Notes: generated by a model not told the origin, from the sequence alone. A DNA stretch of 64,000 nucleotides from UBA2336 sp964404445 (GCA_964404445.1 CAYOJW010000002.1:372001-436000); one strand, 5' to 3'. Shown: positions 9,159 through 18,933, numbered from the stretch's first letter. Numbers and translations are program-made.

Positions 9159-9740
9159 ATGGAGTTTAAAATTCACCGGGCTACCGAACAGGAATTGATT
9201 ACGGGCTGCATAAACCGCGACCACGCGGCTCAAAAACGCCTGTACGATACATTTTCATCAAAAATGTATGCCTTGTGCTGCCGGTATGTGAAAGATTCGA
9301 TGGAAGCGGAAGACGTATTGGTTACAGCATTCACCAAAGTGCTCGATAAAATCAATCAGTACAAAAGTGAAGGCAGTTTTGAAGGATGGATCAGGCGCAT
9401 CGTGGTAAACGAAGCCCTCACCCACTTGCGCAAAAGCCGGTTCATGTATTTAGAAACCGAACTGGAAGTCGCCCACTACGAACCCGACTACCAAACTACC
9501 AGCGATCACTTAGAGGCCGAAGACCTCTTGACCATGATTGACGAATTACCGGCCGGGTACCGCGTGGTGTTTAACCTCTACGCCATCGATGGCTACTCGC
9601 ATAAAGAAATTGCCGAACAATTAGGCATCAGCGAAAACACATCAAAGTCGCAGTTAAGCCGTGCACGTGTTTATCTGCAACGAAAAATTAACGGAGTGCA
9701 ACCGGATTTTAACCAACATCAGCATGACACCACATCCTGA
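9159..9740 (+). CDS. ECF RNA polymerase sigma factor
   Basis: The 193-residue protein has sigma-70 region 2 (about 20-90: QKRLYDTFSSKMYALCCRY, AEDVLVTAFTKVLDKI, FEGWIRRIVVNEAL) and region 4 (about 125-180: LPAGYRVVFNLYAIDGYSHKEIAEQLGISENTSKSQLSRAR), without region 3, as in extracytoplasmic-function sigma factors. It overlaps the next gene by 17 nt, which is typical of translational coupling to a membrane anti-sigma-like partner. The third gene encodes an outer-membrane protein, so this may be an envelope-responsive operon that activates its own promoter. Confidence 0.92.
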   Translation: MEFKIHRATEQELITGCINRDHAAQKRLYDTFSSKMYALCCRYVKDSMEAEDVLVTAFTKVLDKINQYKSEGSFEGWIRRIVVNEALTHLRKSRFMYLETELEVAHYEPDYQTTSDHLEAEDLLTMIDELPAGYRVVFNLYAIDGYSHKEIAEQLGISENTSKSQLSRARVYLQRKINGVQPDFNQHQHDTTS

Positions 9741-10443
9741 CAAATTATTCCGCGACAAGTTAGAAAACTTTCAACGCACTGCCCCCCCGGCAGCATGGAA
9801 CAGAATTGAGCAGAACCTCGGCAAGCGTAAAACCCCGCTTGTTTGGGTGCGCATTGCCGCTGGCATTACCTTACTGGCGACAGCCGCAATCATACTATGG
9901 CCATCACAAAAAGATGATACGGTATTATCAAATACCAATAACCTTTTGCAACCGAAAACAGAAGTTACACAACCTGTTGTTACTGATTCGGCAAAACAAC
10001 AAGCACCTACCCTTAAAAAAGCTGCCGAAAATTATACCGCGTTGCGTGAGCCAAAACCGAATCCTAAAAAACAACAGACTGTTTCACCGGTACAAACTCC
10101 GGAAAACGAGCAACCTGTAATCATTCCGCTTCAACCAGCGAACGATCAGCTCATCGCAGAAGCAACAATGCCTGTTCAACAACATACTGTTGAACCACAA
10201 AAAAATGATATAGTTATTGCCTCAAACACCATTACTTATACTGCAGAAGAAATGAATTCAAAATTTTTGAAGAAAAAACCAGTACCCGAAGCAACGCCCG
10301 AAGCCGAAGATGCATCTACTATGCAAAAGCTGATTGGTTATGCTTATGCTGCAAAAAACAGTGATGCAGACATCGGGAACCTCCGGCAGAAAAAAGACGA
10401 AATTCTGGCGCTGAATTTTCGCTCTAAAAAAAGCGGGAACTAA
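9724..10443 (+). CDS. Anti-sigma-factor-like single-pass membrane protein
   Basis: Starting at ATG 9724, inside the end of the sigma-factor gene, this 239-residue protein has a cytoplasmic N-terminal segment (about 1-38), one transmembrane helix (VRIAAGITLLATAAIILW, about 42-59) and a long low-complexity Gln/Pro/Thr-rich periplasmic region, ending in a short charged helix. No zinc-binding HxxxCxxC motif is visible, so it is not a ZAS-type anti-sigma factor; the role rests on position and topology. A longer form from 9661 would extend deep into the sigma gene and is unlikely. Confidence 0.7.
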   Translation: MTPHPDKLFRDKLENFQRTAPPAAWNRIEQNLGKRKTPLVWVRIAAGITLLATAAIILWPSQKDDTVLSNTNNLLQPKTEVTQPVVTDSAKQQAPTLKKAAENYTALREPKPNPKKQQTVSPVQTPENEQPVIIPLQPANDQLIAEATMPVQQHTVEPQKNDIVIASNTITYTAEEMNSKFLKKKPVPEATPEAEDASTMQKLIGYAYAAKNSDADIGNLRQKKDEILALNFRSKKSGN

Positions 10444-10464
10444 AAACATTTAAAAAATTATCAG

Positions 10465-11460
10465 ATGAAACGCATTTTAACCCTTGTACTTCTTTTTACC
10501 TGCGCAACCAGCGCATGGGCGCAACGAACCGATACCGTAGTGGTTGAGTTGGCTAAAACCAGCCGCATGGTATTCACCATCAAAGACAAGAGCGATCTTG
10601 AGCAACTGAAACAGTACGACTTTCAGGCGTTGTTTAACGACATCATCCAAAAACTCGAACGCAACGACAGCGTAGTAGTGATTGTAAATGCAAAAAAAGA
10701 TACAGTCGTAATTACCGATGTTGTAATAGAAGAAACCGAACGCTGGGCTAACGACAGCAACATCGAATACCGCGAATACACAGGTGATAAAAACGAAAAC
10801 CGTAAACGGTACCGTCATACATCACAATCGTTCAACCTCGACCTGGGCATTAACAGTTACCTTGAAGACGGTAAATTTCCGGACGAAGCCGGAGCGCCCT
10901 ACGCTGTACGCCCGTGGGGATCGTGGTATGTTGGCCTTAACTCCACACAACGCACACGCTTCACGAAGAACTTCTTTGCCGAGTGGGCTATTGGGGTTAG
11001 CTGGTATAACTTCAAATTTCAAAACGATAACACCATCATCGTCAAAAAACCCGAAGGGCTTGATTTTATAGAAGACACACGCGATGTAAAGTTTATCAAA
11101 AGCAAGCTAACCGTACCGTACCTGAACGTTTCGCTCGTGCCTATGCTGGATTTCGGATCGGGCGATTTTCACCACGGCCGGAGGTTATGGCGCTCGTACA
11201 ATAGCGCTTTCAGGATTGGCGTTGGGCCGTATGCCGGGTATCGCATAGGCGGAAATACCAAATTGGTTTATAAAGAAGATGGCGAAAAAGAAAGAGATCG
11301 CAACCGCGATAACTATTACCTGAGCAACTTACGTTACGGATTACGCTTACAGGTGGGTGTGCGCTCGGCCGACTTCTTCATCAACTACGATATGAACGAA
11401 CTGTTTGCTGCCGACAAAGGCCCCGCCCTGAATGCCTTGAGTTTCGGGGTTTCGTTTTAA
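10465..11460 (+). CDS. Secreted outer-membrane beta-barrel-like protein
   Basis: The 331-residue protein begins with a clear signal peptide (MKRILTLVLLFTCATSAWAQ). After a helical, charged segment (about 30-115), it changes to alternating aromatic/polar strands (FNLDLGINSYL, WYVGLNSTQRTRF, AYRIG-type turns, YGLRLQVGVRSADFFINYD) and ends with a terminal Phe (LSFGVSF), as outer-membrane barrels do. It is the third gene of the sigma/anti-sigma operon, 21 nt downstream, and may be the structure monitored or the output of the system. Precise function unknown. Confidence 0.7.
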   Translation: MKRILTLVLLFTCATSAWAQRTDTVVVELAKTSRMVFTIKDKSDLEQLKQYDFQALFNDIIQKLERNDSVVVIVNAKKDTVVITDVVIEETERWANDSNIEYREYTGDKNENRKRYRHTSQSFNLDLGINSYLEDGKFPDEAGAPYAVRPWGSWYVGLNSTQRTRFTKNFFAEWAIGVSWYNFKFQNDNTIIVKKPEGLDFIEDTRDVKFIKSKLTVPYLNVSLVPMLDFGSGDFHHGRRLWRSYNSAFRIGVGPYAGYRIGGNTKLVYKEDGEKERDRNRDNYYLSNLRYGLRLQVGVRSADFFINYDMNELFAADKGPALNALSFGVSF

Positions 11461-11479
11461 CACACTCACATCCCATATT

Positions 11480-11516
11480 AAAAAAGACCTATCCAGTTTG
11501 CGGATAGGTCTTTTTT
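11480..11516 (+). terminator. Intrinsic terminator of the sigma-factor operon
   Basis: A 14-15 bp stem AAAAAGACCTATCC (11481-11494) / GGATAGGTCTTTTT (11502-11515) with a 7-nt loop carries an A-run before and a T-run after, so it can terminate transcription in both directions. Confidence 0.9.
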
Positions 11517-11626
11517 AATATACTCATAGACAACTATTTAGAGTTTACGAAAAACAATCAACAGATCATACATACAAGTTGGGCAACCATCGTGCATTGC
11601 TTATTTTGCAGATCAAATTTTCATCG

Positions 11627-14062
11627 ATGAAAAAAATAAGCTTCTCACAACACGTTTTGCCGCATTTGATTGCCGTAGCCGCATTTTTAGTGGTAACGGT
11701 TTTCTTTTTCCGCCCCGTGTTTTTCGAAAATAAAACATTGGTACAACATGATATTGCCCAGTCGATAGCCGTATCGAAGGCGCTGAACGATTACCGCGAT
11801 CAAACCGGTGAAGAGGGCTTGTGGGCTGCCAATATGTACAGCGGAATGCCCGGCTACTTAGTAAGTGTGCAGTGGGGCAATCAGGCCATCTCTATGATCA
11901 AGCGGGTGCTTACTGTATTTCTACCGCACCCTATCGGCAATATTTTCATGGCGTTTGCCTGTTACTACATTATGCTGTTAGCGTTTCGGGTACGGCCTTA
12001 CCTTGCCATTGCAGGCGCGCTCGCCTTTGGGTTATCGTCTTTCATGCTGATCGGTTTGGGGGCGGGGCACAACGCCCGTATTGGTGCTACCGCATTAGTA
12101 CCGTTGGTGATAGCCGGCATACACTTGGCCTTTTCCGGGAAACGCATTTTAGGTTTTGGCATTACTACTGTTGCATTGGCATTGCACCTGCGCGAAAACC
12201 ACTTGCAGGTAACGTACTACCTCATCATGATTGTATTGGGTTATGGCCTTATGCAACTTATTGTTGCTTTGCGCGAAAAGAAGGCAGGTGAGTTGATTAA
12301 AAACGTGGCCGTGCTTATTCCGGCTGCGTTGTTAGCCGCAGGCTCATTCTTCGGGCAGTTGTGGGCGATAAAAGAATACACTACATATTCGGCACGCGGT
12401 AAATCCGAGCTGGCTTCTTCGCCACAATCCACACAACAGCAATCGGGTGTGAGCCGCAGTTATGCTTTTAATTACAGCAACGGCATCTTGGAACCGATGA
12501 CGTTCCTCATCCCCAATTTTTATGGCGGCAGTAGTCAGGATTACCTCGTACAGCATCAGGACAGCAAAACATATCAGGCTTTAATGCGATCGGGAAATCA
12601 GCAAATGGCAAATCAGCTTGCACAATACACCACTCCGTATTGGGGCGCGCAACCGCTTGCGGCACCCTATTATGCCGGAGCCATTATTGTGTTTCTATTC
12701 GTTGTGGGTATTTTGTTTGCCGAACGGAAATACGTTTGGTGGCTGATCGGCATCAGCATTTTCGCCATTATGCTGAGCTGGGGTAAAAATTTTGAAGCCT
12801 TCAATTATTTTCTGTTCGATCACCTGCCCGGGTACAACAAATTCAGATCAGTAACCTTCGGTTTAATGATGGCCTTTATGGCTATGCCATTGTTGGGATT
12901 ATTAGGTCTTGAAAAACTTTTTGAACAAGGCATTACACCTGCAACAAAAAAGAAACTTTGGATTGCCTTCGGCTTTACCGGTGGATTGTGTGTGCTATTT
13001 ATACTTTTCGGAGGGATGTTTAGCTTCATGAAAGACTATGAAGCCGAACTGCCCAACTGGTTTTTGAATGCTCTGCGCGATGATCGTAAAGCATTGTTCC
13101 GCAGCGATGCCATCCGGTCGTTCTTTTTTATCGCGGCCATGTTTATTGTATTATACTTTAACCTGATCAAAAAAGTATCGCCCGCCATTGTTTATGTTTT
13201 TATCGCGTTCATCATCATGATTGACCTCGTGGTGGTGGACAAACGTTATTTCGCCAACGAAAACTACAAACGTAAACGCGAGGCGGTGTTTAGCGTGCGT
13301 CCTTCGGAAGACCAGGTATTAAAAGATAAAAGCTATTACCGTGTACTCAGCACCGACTTTGACGGTCGCGCTTCGTATTTCTTTAACTCCATTACCGGCT
13401 ACCACGGAGCTATTTTAAGACGTTACCAAGATGTGATGGACTCGTGCCTGAACGACAATATGCAAAAACTATCAGCCGATGCCCAACAACAAAACTTTAA
13501 CGTTGCGCAATACGGTTTCTTAAACATGGTTAATTGTAAGTACATCGTCTTTGGCGAGCAACCCGATCAGTTTATCATAAACGAAGGCGCAGCAGGCCCT
13601 GCATGGTTTGTTAAAAACGTAGTAACCGTAAACTCCCCTACCGATGAACTGGCCGCCATTAACACAACCGACACCCGTTCGACAGCCATTGTGGATGTAT
13701 CGAAGTTTACCGCTCCGGTTTTTGAATACGACAGCACATCGGCTGTTACCATACATGAACACAAACCTAATTACCTGAAATACGAAACTCAGTCACAAAC
13801 ACCCGGCTTCGCGGTATTCTCAGAAATATATTACCCCGAAGGCTGGACAGCCAAAATCGATGGACAGGAAGTGCCCATCGTTCGGGCAAATTACATTTTA
13901 CGGGCATTGGCCATACCAGCCGGTAAGCATACCGTTGAATTCACTTTCGCACCCAAACCCTTTGTTGTCGGCAATAAAATAACTACGGCTTCTTCGTGGT
14001 TGGTGTTATTGGTGTTGCTCGGAAGCATCGGCTGGAGTTTACGGAAAGATTCGGTAGAGTAA
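11627..14062 (+). CDS. YfhO-family multi-pass membrane protein
   Basis: The 811-residue protein has about a dozen hydrophobic helices in its first 550 residues, the ENKTLVQHDIAQSIA- segment and the DQTGEEGLWAANMYSGMPGYL loop typical of YfhO/GT-C-like membrane proteins, and a C-terminal soluble domain (about 600-780) ending in FSEIYYPEGWTAKIDGQEV and IPAGKHTVEFTFAP, the hallmark tail of the family, plus a last helix. YfhO proteins are related to lipid-linked sugar glycosyltransferases acting at the membrane surface; in Bacteroidota the substrate is unknown. The ATG at 11627 (MKKISFSQH) is preferred to a TTG at 11579 because the signal-anchor begins here. It is monocistronic after the upstream terminator. 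Confidence 0.85.
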   Translation: MKKISFSQHVLPHLIAVAAFLVVTVFFFRPVFFENKTLVQHDIAQSIAVSKALNDYRDQTGEEGLWAANMYSGMPGYLVSVQWGNQAISMIKRVLTVFLPHPIGNIFMAFACYYIMLLAFRVRPYLAIAGALAFGLSSFMLIGLGAGHNARIGATALVPLVIAGIHLAFSGKRILGFGITTVALALHLRENHLQVTYYLIMIVLGYGLMQLIVALREKKAGELIKNVAVLIPAALLAAGSFFGQLWAIKEYTTYSARGKSELASSPQSTQQQSGVSRSYAFNYSNGILEPMTFLIPNFYGGSSQDYLVQHQDSKTYQALMRSGNQQMANQLAQYTTPYWGAQPLAAPYYAGAIIVFLFVVGILFAERKYVWWLIGISIFAIMLSWGKNFEAFNYFLFDHLPGYNKFRSVTFGLMMAFMAMPLLGLLGLEKLFEQGITPATKKKLWIAFGFTGGLCVLFILFGGMFSFMKDYEAELPNWFLNALRDDRKALFRSDAIRSFFFIAAMFIVLYFNLIKKVSPAIVYVFIAFIIMIDLVVVDKRYFANENYKRKREAVFSVRPSEDQVLKDKSYYRVLSTDFDGRASYFFNSITGYHGAILRRYQDVMDSCLNDNMQKLSADAQQQNFNVAQYGFLNMVNCKYIVFGEQPDQFIINEGAAGPAWFVKNVVTVNSPTDELAAINTTDTRSTAIVDVSKFTAPVFEYDSTSAVTIHEHKPNYLKYETQSQTPGFAVFSEIYYPEGWTAKIDGQEVPIVRANYILRALAIPAGKHTVEFTFAPKPFVVGNKITTASSWLVLLVLLGSIGWSLRKDSVE

Positions 14063-14125
14063 TTGAGTATCAAAAGTTGTATTGCACTTTTAAGGTAATA
14101 AAACTGATCAACTAAAAATTAACAC

Positions 14126-15208
14126 ATGAAGTTTAAGCTATCCTTACCACTTTGGACAATCCTTACCCCGATCATTGCCTGGCTTGCATACTTTGGCATT
14201 GCTTTAGAATTTGGTGGACTGTATTCATTTCTGTTAGTGGCTGTACTTATTGGTTCGGTGTTAGCGGCTGTTCACCATGCCGAAGTTGTTGCGCACCGTG
14301 TGGGTGAACCCTTTGGAACGTTGCTTCTTGCTTTAGCCATTACCATTATTGAAGTGGCGCTGATTGTTTCGCTGATGCTGGCCGGAGGACCGGAAACAGC
14401 AGCCCTCGCACGCGACACGGTTTTTGCGGCCGTAATGATTATCCTTACAGGTATTATCGGACTTTGTTTGTTGGTTGGCGGAGCACGTTATCGGGAGCAA
14501 ACATTCAGCTTGCAGGGCGTTAGTGCCGCGTTGGTTACTCTTACGGCTATTTTAGTGCTCACCCTTATTTTACCAAACTATACTACCAGCCTGAGCGGCC
14601 CGCAGTACAGCCAGGTTCAATTAATTTTTGTAGCCATTGTATGCCTGATTCTGTACGGTTCGTTTGTGCTGGTGCAGGCCATCCGTCACCGCGATTATTT
14701 TTTACCGCCCGAAGCCGATGGCAATGAAGATGCCCATGCCGAACCGCCATCTGTACGAATTGCCTTGCTCAGTACCTTCATGTTGTTGCTTTGTTTGGGT
14801 GTGGTTGTGTTATTAGCCAAGGGGTTAGCACCCGATATTGAAAATGCTGTTACAAACGCAGGCGCGCCAAACTCTTTAGTCGGGGTAATTATTGCTGCGG
14901 TAGTATTACTGCCAGAGGGTTTAGCGGCTTACCGGGCTGCACGAAAAAACCGTTTACAAACCAGTCTTAACCTCGCGTTAGGTTCGGCTTTGGCCAGCAT
15001 CGGTCTTACGATTCCGGCCGTAGCCATTGTATCGATCATTACCGGACTGAGTATTACTCTTGGCATAGATATGAAAGCAACCGTTTTATTGTTGTTGGCG
15101 CAATTCACCATTATGCTTTCGTTCGCCACGGGCCGTACCAACATTTTACAAGGTGTTGTACTGTTGGTAATTTTTGCGGTGTACTTGTTTACCATTGTTG
15201 CTCCATAA
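14126..15208 (+). CDS. ChaA-like calcium/sodium:proton antiporter (CaCA family)
   Basis: This 360-residue integral membrane protein shows the two alpha-repeats of cation/Ca2+ exchangers: HHAEVVAHRVGEPFGTLLLALAIT with TIIE (Glu76) near residues 50-80, and LLPEGLAAYRAARKNR followed by LNLALGSALASIGLTIPAVA near 255-300. About eleven helices and a central charged loop (PPEADGNEDAHAEP) match ChaA. It should exchange Ca2+ or Na+/K+ for protons across the inner membrane. It follows the YfhO gene by 63 nt and converges with the M48 protease gene. Confidence 0.85.
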   Translation: MKFKLSLPLWTILTPIIAWLAYFGIALEFGGLYSFLLVAVLIGSVLAAVHHAEVVAHRVGEPFGTLLLALAITIIEVALIVSLMLAGGPETAALARDTVFAAVMIILTGIIGLCLLVGGARYREQTFSLQGVSAALVTLTAILVLTLILPNYTTSLSGPQYSQVQLIFVAIVCLILYGSFVLVQAIRHRDYFLPPEADGNEDAHAEPPSVRIALLSTFMLLLCLGVVVLLAKGLAPDIENAVTNAGAPNSLVGVIIAAVVLLPEGLAAYRAARKNRLQTSLNLALGSALASIGLTIPAVAIVSIITGLSITLGIDMKATVLLLLAQFTIMLSFATGRTNILQGVVLLVIFAVYLFTIVAP

Positions 15209-15252
15209 GGGATTTATCACGTTTTAGTATTTAGCACACAACTTTTGAGCAC

Positions 15253-16488
15253 TTACTCCATCCGCGCTAACCGCTTTAACAAAGGCGGATGCGAGTAATG
15301 AAAAAACACGTATAACGGATGCGGGTACAGATCACTTAAATTATCGACCGAAAGTTTTTTGAGCGCGCTGGCTAACGCTGTACCATTAAAATTTTCTTTT
15401 GCGTAAGCATCGGCTTCAAATTCATTTTTGCGGCTGTACATACTCATAAACAACCCGGTAAGGCCGGAAACAGGCGAGAATAAAATACCAAAGGCCAACA
15501 GGTTTAAATGAATAGCGAATTGGTTTCCGCCAAGCGCTAACGATACGTTTTCATTAAAGATCATCAACGAAAGTACAAACAACGTAAACACAATCTGAAC
15601 AACCGAAAGGATTAATCCCCAAATGATATGTTTCTTTTTGAAGTGCCCTACTTCGTGCGCCAACACTGCAACCAATTCATCTGTTGTGTGATTGTTTATA
15701 AGCGTATCGTATAACACAATCTTTTTCTTCTTACCGATTCCCGAAAAGAAAGCGTTGGCTTTGTTCGACCGTTTTGAGCCGTCCATCACAAAAATATTAT
15801 CGAGCGGGAAGTTTACTTTTTTTGAAAAGGCTTCGATCGCGGTTTTCAGTTCGCCATCCGGCAACGGTGTAAGCTTATTGAACAAGGGCAGAAAAAGCGT
15901 TGTGTAAAACATATTCACCAACAACACAAACACCGAGGCAATAACCGAAAACCATATCCAAAAGCCAGCACCCAACAGTTGAACCAAGTACAATAACGCG
16001 CCCAGCAATAAACTTCCGATTACAGCCGTGAGGACGTACCCTTTTAGCTTATCAGCAATAAACGTTTTTACCGTGGTTTTATTGAACCCGTATTTTTCTT
16101 CGATCACAAACGTGCTGTACCATTGAAACGGTAGCGTAAGAATATCCGATGCCAGCATGAGTACACCAAAGAAAGCCAGTGTTAATAGTATTTCGTGCTG
16201 CACGTACGGCCGAAGCCAGGCATCTAACCATCCGAAACCGCCAACATACAGTAACACTACCGAAGCCACAATCCCAATGCCCGAGGTGAGGAAAGAAAAA
16301 TTGGTTACCTCACGGTGATAGGCGAGCGATTTTTTATATTTCGCACGATCATAAAATGCGGCAACATCATCAGGGATATCGGCCGGTTGAGCGCGCAGGT
16401 TTAGCCACGACAGCACCGTATCGAATGCATAATTGAAAATCACCAGAAAAAGAATGATCGTAAGAATGATTTGAGGTGTGAACACCAT
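15253..16488 (-). CDS. M48 (Ste24/CAAX-type) membrane zinc metalloprotease
   Basis: The 411-residue protein has a Ste24-like layout: N-terminal membrane helices, the conserved LPFQWYSTFVIEEKYGFNKT segment, a DGSKRSNKANAFFSGIGKKKKIVLYDT block, and the zinc site HEVGH at 278-282 with the third ligand Glu356 in NEFEADAYA. It probably cleaves or clears membrane-associated proteins at the inner membrane. It is convergent with the antiporter gene. A -7-like TATTTTTG box on the minus strand (16516-16509) lies 21 nt before its start. Confidence 0.92.
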   Translation of the reverse strand: MVFTPQIILTIILFLVIFNYAFDTVLSWLNLRAQPADIPDDVAAFYDRAKYKKSLAYHREVTNFSFLTSGIGIVASVVLLYVGGFGWLDAWLRPYVQHEILLTLAFFGVLMLASDILTLPFQWYSTFVIEEKYGFNKTTVKTFIADKLKGYVLTAVIGSLLLGALLYLVQLLGAGFWIWFSVIASVFVLLVNMFYTTLFLPLFNKLTPLPDGELKTAIEAFSKKVNFPLDNIFVMDGSKRSNKANAFFSGIGKKKKIVLYDTLINNHTTDELVAVLAHEVGHFKKKHIIWGLILSVVQIVFTLFVLSLMIFNENVSLALGGNQFAIHLNLLAFGILFSPVSGLTGLFMSMYSRKNEFEADAYAKENFNGTALASALKKLSVDNLSDLYPHPLYVFFHYSHPPLLKRLARME

Positions 16489-16537
16489 AATGTTGTAACT
16501 TTAAGCCTCAAAAATAACGTATTTGTTTTTAACCTGA

Positions 16538-16948
16538 TTGTTTGTGCAAATTTCCATTAACACCCCTGCCCTGCTGTTTCCGGCCATTACCTTATTGATG
16601 CTGGCCTACACCAACCGGTTTCTGGCATTAGCCACGCTCATCCGCAACCTACACGCCAAATACAAACAGCTTAACGAAGATCACGAAATCATCCGTGCAC
16701 AAATCAAAAACCTTAAACGCAGACTCGTACTTATCAAACAAATGCAAGCTGCCGGCATGGTTAGTTTCTTCTTTTGCGTATTATGTATGTTTTTATTCTA
16801 TCTGGAATACGAAGTATGGGCACCCGTTACGTTTGCCATCAGCCTGCTTACGCTGATGTTATCGCTGGCGCTTTCGCTGAATGAAATTTTCATCAGCACA
16901 CGCGCACTGGAAATCGAACTGAAAAACATGGAGGAAGAAAACAACTAA
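16538..16948 (+). CDS. DUF2721 membrane protein
   Basis: The TPALLFPAITLLMLAYTNRFLALATLIRNLH opening (hydrophobic helix, then Arg/His) and the two C-terminal helices after a charged coiled segment (YKQLNEDHEIIRAQIKNLKRRL) fit the DUF2721 family, small inner-membrane proteins of unknown function. No ATG fits: the possible starts are TTG 16538 (136 residues) or GTG 16544 (134 residues); both keep the whole domain and I cannot decide between them. It is divergent from the M48 gene and leaves only 1 nt before the next gene, so the pair is cotranscribed. Confidence 0.8.
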   Translation: MFVQISINTPALLFPAITLLMLAYTNRFLALATLIRNLHAKYKQLNEDHEIIRAQIKNLKRRLVLIKQMQAAGMVSFFFCVLCMFLFYLEYEVWAPVTFAISLLTLMLSLALSLNEIFISTRALEIELKNMEEENN

Positions 16949-16949
16949 T

Positions 16950-17426
16950 ATGAGAATACGAAAAGAAATTGAGCACTGGAACTGGCGCAGGTTTTTTACA
17001 CTCTACGCATTCATCATCATTTTTAATGGCACCTTTTATATACTGGCCTACGCTCGTGACCTTCAGTTTTTTCTCTCACCTTCATTTTGGATAAACTTAG
17101 GAGCAATGCCTTTGCTCCTCGCTTCCGGAGTAACATTCTCGGCACGAAACATCACACTCTTTATTAACGACTACGAAACCATACCCGATTTCAGAAGTGT
17201 ATTACTAAAACACACGCTGAGCAAAAACCTCGCAGTACAACATGAAACAGAACACCTCATCGTATTTAAGCCAACGAATTGGTTTTACCGGATGGCAAAT
17301 GCCTGGGGCAAAACCGAGCTGGTTGAATTGCGTTGGGGAACAGAAATTACTATCAGCGGGCCAACACACCGCATTCAGCAAATCGAAGATAGTTTGATCT
17401 GGAACAAGGATTTTAAAACAAAGTAA
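16950..17426 (+). CDS. Hypothetical membrane protein, two N-terminal helices
   Basis: Not recognised. The 158-residue protein has two predicted membrane helices (about 14-35 and 43-64) in a hairpin, followed by a soluble domain of about 90 residues with mixed alpha/beta character (LIVFKPTNWFYRMANAWGKTELVELRWGTEITISGP). That tail resembles PH-like membrane-associated modules in its strand pattern, but this is only an impression. It begins 1 nt after the DUF2721 stop, so the two are an operon and may act together. Confidence 0.65.
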   Translation: MRIRKEIEHWNWRRFFTLYAFIIIFNGTFYILAYARDLQFFLSPSFWINLGAMPLLLASGVTFSARNITLFINDYETIPDFRSVLLKHTLSKNLAVQHETEHLIVFKPTNWFYRMANAWGKTELVELRWGTEITISGPTHRIQQIEDSLIWNKDFKTK

Positions 17427-17465
17427 GACAGGAATTATACTTTGTGATTATCTATGTAATACTTT

Positions 17466-17586
17466 TTAACCACATAGAAACATAGACTTATCATAGTATA
17501 TTAGCAATACATAGAAACGCAAGCGTTACACATAAGAGTCGAATTTCATTAACTGAAACAAACCACTATGTATCTATGTGGTTTAA
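17466..17586. repeat. Intergenic inverted-repeat element, copy 2 (121 bp)
   Basis: The left end AACCACATAGAAACATAG (17468-17485) and right end CTATGTATCTATGTGGTTT (17566-17584) are inverted repeats matching the ends of the 232-bp element at 8814-9045; the right end, read inward, is identical to the left end of that copy. The interior is unrelated by eye. The outer bases of the right end contain the TAA stop codon of argH (17583-17585), so the element abuts the operon exactly at its last codon. Confidence 0.7.
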
Positions 17587-18914
17587 TTTAAAAGTTTACG
17601 TATCGCTGTTTCGGTTTTTGCAAATTGAAATTTATCGATTGCCGCATTCATCATGGCTGCAATACGGTCGTTCTGTAAATTTCCGATACTGCCTTCGTGC
17701 GTATGGTTTACGGCTGTAGCCGGATGATATTTACCCTGTTCAATATCTAATCCTACTTTTTTATACGCATCACGGAACGGCATACCTGCCAGCACAAGTT
17801 TATTGACCTCTTCCACGCTGAACAAAAACCTGTACTTATCATCGCCCAACAGGTTTTCTTTCACCTCAATGTTCGATAGCATTAAGTGAATCATGCGCAG
17901 GCAATCTTTCAGGCTTTGAATAGCCGGGAACAGTTTTTCTTTCAACAACTGCATATCGCGGTGATAGCCCGAAGGCAGATTGGCCGTAAGCATGGCTATA
18001 TCGTTCGGCAACGCCAACAACTGATTGCAGCGTGCGCGTACCAACTCAAACACATCGGGGTTTTTTTTATGCGGCATAATGCTGGAACCTGTCGTGAGTT
18101 CATCCGGGAAACGAATGAACGCGAAATTCTGGTTCATAAACAACACGGCATCCATCGACAATTTGGCTAATGTTGCCGCCACATTTGAAAACGCACCGGC
18201 TACAATACGCTCGGTTTTACCACGCCCCATCTGCGCATACACTACGTTATAATTCAGGTCGTCAAAACCCAGCAACTCAGTTGTGAGTGTACGGTTTAAC
18301 GGAAACGATGACCCATACCCGGCCGCAGAACCCAACGGGTTTTTATTGGTTACCCGGTAAGCGCTTTCGAGTGTGATTACATCGTCCACCAGACTTTCGG
18401 CATACGCACCAAACCACAACCCGAACGATGATGGCATAGCCAATTGAAAATGCGTATAGCCGGGCAGTAAATGCGCTTTGTGTTTTTCGCTTTGCGCGAT
18501 TAGTAAATCAAAAACTTTGTTAACCTCGGCAACAACCTGTTCAATCTCAAACCGCAGGTAAAGTTTAATATCCACCAATACCTGGTCGTTGCGTGAGCGG
18601 CCGCTGTGAATTTTCTTCCCTGTATCGCCTAATTTTTTCGTGAGTTCCAGTTCCACCTGCGAGTGAATATCCTCTACGCCTTCTTCTACTCTAAAATCTC
18701 CCGATTCAATCCGCTTGTAAATGTTTTTTAATTCTACCGAAAGGCTTTTCAATTCATCGGCTGTAAGCAAATTAATGGACTGCAACATACGAATGTGCGC
18801 CAGCGACCCTAACACATCGAACTTCGCGAGGTACATATCCATTTCACCATCTTTACCAGTAGTGAAATCGGTTACTTGTTTGAGTGATTCTTTGTCTTTG
18901 CTCCAGAGTTTCAT
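17583..18914 (-). CDS. argH: Argininosuccinate lyase
   Basis: The enzyme splits argininosuccinate into arginine and fumarate, the last step of arginine synthesis. The 443-residue protein carries the fumarase/ASL superfamily signature GSSIMPHKKNPD and the HSGRSRNDQV, PGYTHFQLAMPSSFGLW and NPLGSAAGYG active-site blocks. Somewhat shorter than the usual 455-470 residues but with all blocks present. It is the last gene of the minus-strand arg operon, 19 nt after the deacylase gene, and its stop codon lies within an inverted-repeat element. Confidence 0.97.
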   Translation of the reverse strand: MKLWSKDKESLKQVTDFTTGKDGEMDMYLAKFDVLGSLAHIRMLQSINLLTADELKSLSVELKNIYKRIESGDFRVEEGVEDIHSQVELELTKKLGDTGKKIHSGRSRNDQVLVDIKLYLRFEIEQVVAEVNKVFDLLIAQSEKHKAHLLPGYTHFQLAMPSSFGLWFGAYAESLVDDVITLESAYRVTNKNPLGSAAGYGSSFPLNRTLTTELLGFDDLNYNVVYAQMGRGKTERIVAGAFSNVAATLAKLSMDAVLFMNQNFAFIRFPDELTTGSSIMPHKKNPDVFELVRARCNQLLALPNDIAMLTANLPSGYHRDMQLLKEKLFPAIQSLKDCLRMIHLMLSNIEVKENLLGDDKYRFLFSVEEVNKLVLAGMPFRDAYKKVGLDIEQGKYHPATAVNHTHEGSIGNLQNDRIAAMMNAAIDKFQFAKTETAIRKLLN

Positions 18915-18933
18915 TCGGGTTTCAGGTTGCGCG

